From assembly GCA_037783545.1 (NCBI GenBank), contig JBBELK010000440.1, positions 62,001-126,000 on the forward strand: 64,000 bases of DNA, given 5' to 3'. This document shows, piece by piece, positions 35,979-43,850 of this stretch. Each line of letters opens with the position of its first letter. Position 1 is the first letter of the stretch. The position numbers and the translations under genes are program-made. Below the pieces are notes generated by a model. That model had not been told where the DNA came from. It ran no database searches and was given only the letters and a program-made list of their open reading frames with translations. The DNA comes from Henricia sp. BOLD:AAB3569 (lineage: Eukaryota; Echinodermata; Asteroidea; Spinulosida; Echinasteridae).

Positions 35979-37316
35979 TCAATTTTTTATGACAAGTGCG
36001 CAATATAGAGAGTTTAGGGCATGCAAAATTTGAAGTTCGTCGGAACATTTTTCGACCTCCAAATTTGCCGACGTTTGGACCACACTTTGACCAAATTGCA
36101 GAGCCAAACTGCGGTGCGTTAACGACAGTCCGAATGACTGAGCATGCGCACAACTCAGGAGTACCCCAAAGAGGTGTGTACAGTCAGGAAGCCTCAACCC
36201 ATTTTTTTCTAAACTTTGACATTTCTCTGCCATTTCCCGGCGAAAGTCTGTCAATTTTTTATGACAAGTGCGCAATATAGAGAGTTTAGGGCATGCAAAA
36301 TTTGAAGTTCGTCGGAACATTTTTCGACCTCCAAATTTGCCGACGTTTGGACCACACTTTGACCAAATTGCCGAGCCAAACTGCGGTGCGTTAACGACAG
36401 TCCGAATGACTGAGCATGCGCACAACTCAGGAGTACCCCAAAGAGGTGTGTACAGACAGCCACGGTTTGCGTGAGAGCAGTCAGGAAGCCTCAACCCAGT
36501 TTTTTCTAAACTTTGAAATTTCTCTGCCATTTCCCGGCGAAAGTCTGTCAATTTTTTATGACAAGTGCGCAATATAGAGAGTTTAGGGCATGCAAAATTT
36601 GAAGTTCGTCGGAACATTTTTCGACCTCCAAATTTGCCGACGTTTGGACCACACTTTGACCAAATTGCCGAGCCACACTGCGGTGCGTTAACGACAGTCC
36701 GAATGACTGAGCATGCGCACAACTCAGGAGTACCCCAAAGAGGTGTGTACAGACAGCCACGGTTTGCGTGAGAGCAGTCAGGAAGCCTCAACCCAGTTTT
36801 GTCTAAACTTTGAAATTTCTCTGCCATTTCCCGGCGAAAGTCTGTCAATTTTTTATGACAAGTGCGCAATATAGAGAGTTTAGGGCATGCAAAATTTGAA
36901 GTTCGTCGGAACATTTTTCGACCTCCAAATTTGCCGACGTTTGGACCACACTTTGACCAAATTGCCGAGCCAAACTGCGGTGCGTTAACGACAGTCCGAA
37001 TGACTGAGCATGCGCACAACTCAGGAGTACCCCAAAGAGGTGTGTACAGACAGCCACGGTTTGCGTGAGAGCAGTCAGGAAGCCTCAACCCAGTTTTGTC
37101 TAAACTTTGAAATTTCTCTGCCATTTCCCGGCGAAAGTCTGTCAATTTTTTATGACAAGTGCGCAATATAGAGAGTTTAGGGCATGCAAAATTTGAAGTT
37201 CGTCGGAACATTTTTCGACCTCCAAATTTGCCGACGTTTGGACCACACTTTGACCAAATTGCCGAGCCAAACTGCGGTGCGTTAACGACAGTCCGAATGA
37301 CTGAGCATGCGCACAA
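35979..37316. repeat. 1.34-kb higher-order block, copy 2 of 3
   Basis: Same marker order as copy 1, with one private change, TTTGACATTTC near 36217 where the other copies have TTTGAAATTTC. Offsets are 3,518 bp from copy 1 and 2,117 bp to copy 3. Confidence 0.87.
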
Positions 37317-37718
37317 CTCAGGAGTACCCCAAAGAGGTGTGTACAGTCAGGAAGCCTCAACCCAGTTTTTTCTAAACTTTGAAATTTCTCTGCCATTTCC
37401 AGGCGAAAGTCTGTCAATTTTTTATGACAAGTGCGCAATATAGAGAGTTTAGGGCATGCAAAATTTGAAGTTGGTCGGAACATTTTTCGACCTCCAAATT
37501 TGCCGACGTTTGGACCACACTTTGACCAAATTGCCGAGCCAAACTGCGGTGCGTTAACGACAGTCCGAATGACTGAGCATGCGCACAACTCAGGAGTACC
37601 CCAAAGAGGTGTGTACAGACAGCCACGGTTTGCGTGAGAGCAGTCAGGAAGCCTCAACCCAGTTTTTTTCTAAACTTTGAAATTTCTCTGCCATTTCCCG
37701 GCGAAAGTCTGTCAATTT

Positions 37719-37806
37719 GCGTGAGAGCAGTCAGGAAGCCTCAACCCAGTTTTTTCTAAACTTTGAAATTTCTCTGCCATTTCCCGGCGAAAGTCTGTCA
37801 ATTTTT
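37719..37806. repeat. Partial 88-bp monomer, occurrence 1
   Basis: After GTCTGTCAATTT the array jumps back to GCGTGAGAGCAGTCAGG, so the last ~88 bp of a monomer are repeated before the next full monomer. The local period is 385 (297+88) bp. TTTG is shared at the joint, consistent with microhomology. Confidence 0.85.
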
Positions 37807-38095
37807 TTATGACAAGTGCGCAATATAGAGAGTTTAGGGCATGCAAAATTTGAAGTTCGTCGGAACATTTTTCGACCTCCAAATTTGCCGACGTTTGGAC
37901 CACACTTTGACCAAATTGCCGAGCCAAACTGCGGTGCGTTAACGACAGTCCGAATGACTGAGCATGCGCACAACTCAGGAGTACCCCAAAGAGGTGTGTA
38001 CAGACAGCCACGGTTTGCGTAAGAGCAGTCAGGAAGCCTCAACCCAGTTTTTTCTAAACTTTGAAATTTCTCTGCCATTTCCCGGCGAAAGTCTG

Positions 38096-39433
38096 TCAAT
38101 TTTTTATGACAAGTGCGCAATATAGAGAGTTTAGGGCATGCAAAATTTGAAGTTCGTCGGAACATTTTTCGACCTCCAAATTTGCCGACGTTTGGACCAC
38201 ACTTTGACCAAATTGCAGAGCCAAACTGCGGTGCGTTAACGACAGTCCGAATGACTGAGCATGCGCACAACTCAGGAGTACCCCAAAGAGGTGTGTACAG
38301 TCAGGAAGCCTCAACCCATTTTTTTCTAAACTTTGAAATTTCTCTGCCATTTCCCGGCGAAAGTCTGTCAATTTTTTATGACAAGTGCGCAATATAGAGA
38401 GTTTAGGGCATGCAAAATTTGAAGTTCGTCGGAACATTTTTCGACCTCCAAATTTGCCGACGTTTGGACCACACTTTGACCAAATTGCCGAGCCAAACTG
38501 CGGTGCGTTAACGACAGTCCGAATGACTGAGCATGCGCACAACTCAGGAGTACCCCAAAGAGGTGTGTACAGACAGCCACGGTTTGCGTGAGAGCAGTCA
38601 GGAAGCCTCAACCCAGTTTTTTCTAAACTTTGAAATTTCTCTGCCATTTCCCGGCGAAAGTCTGTCAATTTTTTATGACAAGTGCGCAATATAGAGAGTT
38701 TAGGGCATGCAAAATTTGAAGTTCGTCGGAACATTTTTCGACCTCCAAATTTGCCGACGTTTGGACCACACTTTGACCAAATTGCCGAGCCACACTGCGG
38801 TGCGTTAACGACAGTCCGAATGACTGAGCATGCGCACAACTCAGGAGTACCCCAAAGAGGTGTGTACAGACAGCCACGGTTTGCGTGAGAGCAGTCAGGA
38901 AGCCTCAACCCAGTTTTGTCTAAACTTTGAAATTTCTCTGCCATTTCCCGGCGAAAGTCTGTCAATTTTTTATGACAAGTGCGCAATATAGAGAGTTTAG
39001 GGCATGCAAAATTTGAAGTTCGTCGGAACATTTTTCGACCTCCAAATTTGCCGACGTTTGGACCACACTTTGACCAAATTGCCGAGCCAAACTGCGGTGC
39101 GTTAACGACAGTCCGAATGACTGAGCATGCGCACAACTCAGGAGTACCCCAAAGAGGTGTGTACAGACAGCCACGGTTTGCGTGAGAGCAGTCAGGAAGC
39201 CTCAACCCAGTTTTGTCTAAACTTTGAAATTTCTCTGCCATTTCCCGGCGAAAGTCTGTCAATTTTTTATGACAAGTGCGCAATATAGAGAGTTTAGGGC
39301 ATGCAAAATTTGAAGTTCGTCGGAACATTTTTCGACCTCCAAATTTGCCGACGTTTGGACCACACTTTGACCAAATTGCCGAGCCAAACTGCGGTGCGTT
39401 AACGACAGTCCGAATGACTGAGCATGCGCACAA
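38096..39433. repeat. 1.34-kb higher-order block, copy 3 of 3
   Basis: Same marker order as copies 1 and 2. As at copy 1, the monomer before it has the rare GCGTAAGAGC (near 38019; near 32384 at copy 1). Confidence 0.87.
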
Positions 39434-39537
39434 CTCAGGAGTACCCCAAAGAGGTGTGTACAGTCAGGAAGCCTCAACCCAGTTTTTTCTAAACTTTGAA
39501 ATTTCTCTGCCATTTCCCGGCGAAAGTCTGTCAATTT

Positions 39538-39624
39538 GCGTGAGAGCAGTCAGGAAGCCTCAACCCAGTTTTTTCTAAACTTTGAAATTTCTCTGCCATT
39601 TCCCGGCGAAAGTCTGTCAATTTT
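39538..39624. repeat. Partial 87/88-bp monomer, occurrence 2
   Basis: Same TCAATTT-to-GCGTGAG joint as at 37719, here after a 25-bp-deletion monomer. The local period is 359 bp. The shared breakpoint shows common descent. Confidence 0.85.
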
Positions 39625-40451
39625 TTTATGACAAGTGCGCAATATAGAGAGTTTAGGGCATGCAAAATTTGAAGTTCGTCGGAACATTTTTCGACCTCCA
39701 AATTTGCCGACGTTTGGACCACACTTTGACCAAATTGCCGAGCCAAACTGCGGTGCGTTAACGACAGTCCGAATGACTGAGCATGCGCACAACTCAGGAG
39801 TACCCCAAAGAGGTGTGTACAGACAGCCACGGTTTGCGTGAGAGCAGTCAGGAAGCCTCAACCCAGTTTTTTCTAAACCTTGAAATTTCTCTGCCATTTC
39901 CCGGCGAAAGTCTGTCAATTTTTTATGACAAGTGCGCAATATAGAGAGTTTAGGGCATGCAAAATTTGAAGTTCGTCGGAACATTTTTCGACCTCCAAAT
40001 TTGCCGACGTTTGGACCACACTTTGACCAAATTGCCGAGCCAAACTGCGGTGCGTTAACGACAGTCCGAATGACTGAGCATGCGCACAACTCAGGAGTAC
40101 CCCAAAGAGGTGTGTACAGACAGCCACGGTTTGCGTGAGAGCAGTCAGGAAGCCTCAACCCAGTTTTTTCTAAACTTTGAAATTTCTCTGCCATTTCCCG
40201 GCGAAAGTCTGTCAATTTTTTATGACAAGTGCGCAATATAGAGAGTATAGGGCATGCTAAATTTGAAGTTCGTCGGAACATTTTTCGACCTCCAAATTTG
40301 CCGACGTTTGGACCACACTTTGACCAAATTGCCGAGCCAAACTGCGGTGCGTTAACGACAGTCCGAATGACTGAGCATGCGCACAACTCAGGAGTACCCC
40401 AAAGAGGTGTGTACAGACAGCCACGGTTTGCGTGAGAGCAGTCAGGAAGCC
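39551..40451. repeat. 5,721-bp-offset block, copy B
   Basis: Partner of 33830-34730, with TAAACCTTGAA near 39874 and GAGTATAGGGCATGCTAAATT near 40243. It ends about 180 bp before the composite insert, so the block was probably copied separately from the insert. Confidence 0.82.
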
Positions 40452-40641
40452 TCAACCCAGTTTTTTCTAAACTTTGAAATTTCTCTGCCATTTCCCGGCG
40501 AAAGTCTGTCAATTTTTTATGACAAGTGCGCAATATAGAGAGTTTAGGGCATGCAAAATTTGAAGTTCGTCGGAACATTTTTCGACCTCCAAATTTGCCG
40601 ACGTTTGGACCACACTTTGACCAAATTGCCTTTTTCTAAAA

Positions 40642-40665
40642 TGTTTTATTCGTCCGAATAAAACA
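40642..40665. repeat. Perfect inverted repeat, copy 1
   Basis: Arms TGTTTTATTCG and CGAATAAAACA (11 bp each) around a TC loop. Read on the minus strand the left edge gives AATAAA, then about nine bases, then AAAAA, which resembles a polyadenylation signal with a short A-tract. The A-tract is only 5-6 bases and is present in both copies, so this is weak evidence for a retroposed RNA end. Confidence 0.85.
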
Positions 40666-40720
40666 CGCTAACCAGTCCAACGTTGTTACCGATAGAACCA
40701 GTGCTTCAGCAGCCGTTGTC

Positions 40721-40968
40721 GTTGCCAGTCCAGGTCATTTATCCACTAAGCGTTCGCCGTTATTGCCAAATTTCCTCATTCGTAGTCGTTGCCAGTCCAG
40801 GTCATTTATCCACTAAGCGTTCGCCGTTATTGCCAAATTTCCTCATTCGTAGTCGTTGCCAGTCCAGGTCATTTATCCACCAATTGTTCGCCGTTATTGC
40901 CAAATTTCCTCATTCGTTGTCGTTGCCAGTCCAGGTCATTTATCCACCAAATTTCCTCATTCGTTGTC
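40721..40968. repeat. 67-bp minisatellite, copy 1
   Basis: Units start with GTTGCCAGTCCAGGTCATTT: three of 67 bp (40721, 40788, 40855) and one of 47 bp (40922) that lacks 20 bp between two CCAA motifs. A degenerate start (GTTGCCAATCCAGGTCATTA) follows at 40969. Since 67 is not a multiple of three, successive units shift frame and overlapping open frames appear in all registers. This argues against coding. Confidence 0.9.
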
Positions 40969-41168
40969 GTTGCCAATCCAGGTCATTATCCGGCGAGTAT
41001 TCTCCATCACAATCATCACCAATATTGGTCGATCGTGTCCGAGTATCAGGTCATATCCTTCGAGAAGCACCACAGGTACATCCTCATAAAACCACAATCG
41101 TCACCAGTCCAGGTCTGGAAGAATCAAGACCGCAGACTCGGATCCAATCGTGTTCCTTTTTTCTAAAA

Positions 41169-41192
41169 TGTTTTATTCGTCCGAATAAAACA
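41169..41192. repeat. Perfect inverted repeat, copy 2
   Basis: Same 11-bp arms and TC loop as at 40642-40665, offset by 527 bp. The opening T-run here is six bases. Confidence 0.85.
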
Positions 41193-41244
41193 CGCTAACC
41201 AGTCCAACGTTGTTACCGATAGAACCAGTGCTTCAGCCGTTGTC

Positions 41245-41492
41245 GTTGCCAGTCCAGGTCATTTATCCACTAAGCGTTCGCCGTTATTGCCAAATTTCCT
41301 CATTCGTAGTCGTTGCCAGTCCAGGTCATTTATCCACTAAGCGTTCGCCGTTATTGCCAAATTTCCTCATTCGTAGTCGTTGCCAGTCCAGGTCATTTAT
41401 CCACCAATTGTTCGCCGTTATTGCCAAATTTCCTCATTCGTTGTCGTTGCCAGTCCAGGTCATTTATCCACCAAATTTCCTCATTCGTTGTC
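41245..41492. repeat. 67-bp minisatellite, copy 2
   Basis: Same array as copy 1 at +524 bp: 67-bp units at 41245, 41312 and 41379, a 47-bp unit at 41446, and a degenerate start at 41493. The 20-bp deletion in the last unit is shared, so it predates the duplication. Confidence 0.9.
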
Positions 41493-41680
41493 GTTGCCAA
41501 TCCAGGTCATTATCCGGCGAGTATTCTCCATCACAATCATCACCAATCTTGGTCGATCGTGTCCGAGTATCAGGTCATATCCTTCGAGAAGCACCACAGG
41601 TACATCCTCATAAAACCACAATCGTCACCAGTCCAGGTCTGGAAGAATCAAGACCGCAGACTCGGATCCAATCGTGTTCC

Positions 41681-41826
41681 AAAATTGCATCGGCGTTCCC
41701 CGTGACGTACGTACTGGTCACTCCATCATTGAGCAACGTTCCAGGACATCACGGGATTCCGCGAAAAACTCCTCCAAACTACCTATGTGCAAGGGTAGTC
41801 CTTTGGAAAGCGGTCATCACAGGCCA
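41681..41826. other. Unrecognised single-copy segment of the insert (146 bp)
   Basis: Starts at AAAATTGCATCGGCGTTCCC and ends at GGTCATCACAGGCCA, right before the SINE head. It matches neither the satellite, the insert units nor the rest of the SINE. Open frames cross it in two plus-strand registers but run on into minisatellite and satellite, so they are not evidence of a gene. It may be a fragment of another transposable element or of flanking genomic DNA. Confidence 0.7.
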
Positions 41827-41860
41827 GCGAGGAAAGAACCCGTACGCCAACCCGACCGCC
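41827..41860 (-). mobile_element. Truncated SINE: first 34 bp only
   Basis: GCGAGGAAAGAACCCGTACG and the next 14 bases equal the last 34 plus-strand bases of both full SINEs (10201-10234 and 12582-12615). The A-box region is kept; the B box, body and tail are gone. The same 13-bp flank follows at the same base, so it descends from the same insertion event. Confidence 0.9.
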
Positions 41861-41873
41861 CCAAACTGCGGTG
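41861..41873. repeat. Right target-site flank of the truncated SINE
   Basis: CCAAACTGCGGTG, identical to the right duplications at 10235 and 12616. The matching left copy is absent; the left flank stops at AAATTGCC at 40630. Confidence 0.88.
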
Positions 41874-41910
41874 CGTTAACGACCGAGCCAAACTGCGGTG
41901 CGTTAACGAC
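41861..41910. repeat. 23-bp direct duplication beside the insert
   Basis: The stretch from CCAAACTGCGGTG to GTTAACGAC occurs at 41861-41883 and again at 41888-41910, separated by CGAG. An intact monomer has it once. It could be a repair scar or a deletion joining two neighbouring monomers. Confidence 0.88.
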
Positions 41911-41966
41911 AGTCCGAATGACTGAGCATGCGCACAACTCAGGAGTACCCCAAAGAGGTGTGTAGA

Positions 41967-42450
41967 GACAGCCACGGTTTGCGTGAGAGCAGTCAGGAAG
42001 CCTCAACCCAGTTTTTTCTAAACTTTGAAATTTCTCTGCCATTTCCCGGCGAAAGTCTGTCAATTTTTTATGACAAGTGCGCAATATAGAGAGTTTAGGG
42101 CATGCAAAATTTGAAGTTCGTCGGAACATTTTTCGACCTCCAAATTTGCCGACGTTTGGACCACACTTTGACCAAATTGCCGAGCCAAACTGCGGTGCGT
42201 TAACGACAGTCCGAATGACTGAGCATGCGCACAACTCAGGAGTTTAGGGCATGCAAAATTTGAAGTTCGTCGGAACATTTTTCGACCTCCAAATTTGCCG
42301 ACGTTTGGACCACACTTTGACCAAATTGCCGAGCCAAACTGCGGTGCGTTAACGACAGTCCGAATGACTGAGCATGCGCACAACTCAGGAGTACCCCAAA
42401 GAGGTGTGTACAGACAGCCACGGTTTGCGTGAGAGCAGTCAGGAAGCCTC
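41967..42450. repeat. 1,400-bp-offset block with fused monomer, copy A
   Basis: At about 42240 CAACTCAGGAG runs straight into TTTAGGGCATGC, skipping the monomer part from TACCCC through the T-run and GCGCAATATAGA. GAG is shared at the joint. The same fused monomer recurs at +1,400 bp. Confidence 0.84.
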
Positions 42451-43082
42451 AACCCAGTTTTTTCTAAACTTTAAAATTTCTCTGCCATTTCCCGGCGAAA
42501 GTCTGTCAATTTTTTATGACAAGTGCGCAATATAGAGAGTTTAGGGCATGCAAAATTTGAAGTTCGTCGGAACATTTTTCGACCTCCAAATTTGCCGACG
42601 TTTGGACCACACTTTGACCAAATTGCCGAGCCAAACTGCGGTGCGTTAACGACAGTCCGAATGACTGAGCATGCGCACAACTCAGGAGTACCCCAAAGAG
42701 GTGTGTACAGTCAGGAAGCCTCAACCCAGTTTTTTCTAAACTTTGAAATTTCTCTGCCATTTCCCGGCGAAAGTCTGTCAATTTTTTATGACAAGTGCGC
42801 AATATAGAGAGTTTAGGGCATGCAAAATTTGAAGTTCGTCGGAACATTTTTCGACCTCCAAATTTGCCGACGTTTGGACCACACTTTGACCAAATTGCCG
42901 AGCCAAACTGCGGTGCGTTAACGACAGTCCGAATGACTGAGCATGCGCACAACTCAGGAGTACCCCAAAGAGGTGTGTACAGACAGCCACGGTTTGCGTG
43001 AGAGCAGTCAGGAAGCCTCAACCCAGTTTTTTTCTAAACTTTGAAATTTCTCTGCCATTTCCCGGCGAAAGTCTGTCAATTT

Positions 43083-43170
43083 GCGTGAGAGCAGTCAGGA
43101 AGCCTCAACCCAGTTTTTTCTAAACTTTGAAATTTCTCTGCCATTTCCCGGCGAAAGTCTGTCAATTTTT
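43083..43170. repeat. Partial 88-bp monomer, occurrence 3
   Basis: Same joint as at 37719 and 39538, again with a 385-bp local period. Its presence on the far side of the insert shows that the satellite flanking the insert on both sides belongs to one lineage. Confidence 0.85.
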
Positions 43171-43366
43171 TTATGACAAGTGCGCAATATAGAGAGTTTA
43201 GGGCATGCAAAATTTGAAGTTCGTCGGAACATTTTTCGACCTCCAAATTTGCCGACGTTTGGACCACACTTTGACCAAATTGCCGAGCCAAACTGCGGTG
43301 CGTTAACGACAGTCCGAATGACTGAGCATGCGCACAACTCAGGAGTACCCCAAAGAGGTGTGTACA

Positions 43367-43850
43367 GACAGCCACGGTTTGCGTGAGAGCAGTCAGGAAG
43401 CCTCAACCCAGTTTTTTCTAAACTTTGAAATTTCTCTGCCATTTCCCGGCGAAAGTCTGTCAATTTTTTATGACAAGTGCGCAATATAGAGAGTTTAGGG
43501 CATGCAAAATTTGAAGTTCGTCGGAACATTTTTCGACCTCCAAATTTGCCGACGTTTGGACCACACTTTGACCAAATTGCCGAGCCAAACTGCGGTGCGT
43601 TAACGACAGTCCGAATGACTGAGCATGCGCACAACTCAGGAGTTTAGGGCATGCAAAATTTGAAGTTCGTCGGAACATTTTTCGACCTCCAAATTTGCCG
43701 ACGTTTGGACCACACTTTGACCAAATTGCCGAACCAAACTGCGGTGCGTTAACGACAGTCCGAATGACTGAGCATGCGCACAACTCAGGAGTACCCCAAA
43801 GAGGTGTGTACAGACAGCCACGGTTTGCGTGAGAGCAGTCAGGAAGCCTC
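43367..43850. repeat. 1,400-bp-offset block with fused monomer, copy B
   Basis: Same CAGGAG-to-TTTAGGG fusion near 43640. It differs from copy A by GCCGAACCAAAC near 43730. The joint is identical, so it is a duplication and not a second deletion. Confidence 0.84.

Larger units (their letters stand above)
12616..40630. repeat. sat297 satellite array, segment III
   Basis: About 94 monomers without foreign sequence, ended at AAATTGCC by the composite insert. It is split into domains by shared variants: SINE-block relatives up to about 18.4 kb, the 28-bp-deletion domain at 18.4-29.8 kb, and the start of the 25-bp-deletion domain from 32.4 kb. No gene is present. Confidence 0.97.
40631..41156. 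repeat. Insert unit copy 1 (about 526 bp)
   Basis: Runs from TTTTTCTAAAATG to GATCCAATCGTGTTCC. It contains a hairpin at 40642-40665, a minisatellite at 40721-40968, and about 170 bp of less repetitive sequence in which CCAGTCCAGGTC returns once (near 41105). Compared with copy 2 it has three extra bases (CTTCAGCAGCCG against CTTCAGCCG) and CAATATTGG against CAATCTTGG. I do not recognise the source element. Confidence 0.88.
41157..41680. repeat. Insert unit copy 2 (about 524 bp)
   Basis: Direct repeat of 40631-41156, differing by a 3-bp deletion, one T in the opening run and one substitution seen by eye. It ends at GATCCAATCGTGTTCC and then runs into unique sequence. The close match indicates a recent tandem duplication of the unit inside the satellite or shortly before arrival. 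Confidence 0.88.
40631..41860. mobile_element. Composite insert in the satellite (1.23 kb)
   Basis: The only long non-satellite stretch. In order: two near-identical ~525-bp units (40631-41156 and 41157-41680), 146 bp of single-copy sequence, and the first 34 bp of the SINE. The left joint is AAATTGCC to TTTTTCTAAAATG, three bases before the SINE target site. The right joint is the SINE head next to CCAAACTGCGGTG, identical to the right joints at 10235 and 12616. There is no target-site duplication around the whole insert. It looks like replacement of the 3' part of a SINE copy by other DNA. No coding gene is supported. Confidence 0.8.
32461..42807. repeat. 25-bp-deletion monomer family (seven 272-bp monomers)
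   Basis: Seven monomers lack the 25 bp between GTGTACAG and TCAGGAAGCC, joined at 32665, 33828, 36183, 37346, 38300, 39463 and 42710. ACAG/GCAG at the ends suggests microhomology. Six occur in pairs 1,163 bp apart within a block present three times; the seventh lies beyond the composite insert. None lie outside 32.4-42.8 kb. Confidence 0.9.

Noticed and set aside
40683-41198. 171-codon plus-strand open frame in the insert as a gene
   Set aside because: It consists mainly of the 67-bp minisatellite, which shifts frame each unit so all three registers are partly open. The predicted peptides are repeats of each other in different frames and have no recognisable domain.
40631-41860. Intact transposon with its own terminal repeats and target-site duplication
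   Set aside because: The left and right ends share no terminal inverted repeat. The flanks AAATTGCC and CCAAACTGCGG are consecutive parts of the monomer (with GAG missing) and not a duplicated target.
41210-41965. 251-codon plus-strand open frame joining insert, SINE fragment and satellite
   Set aside because: It runs through four unrelated sequence types, which real genes would not do without introns. It is a chance fusion.
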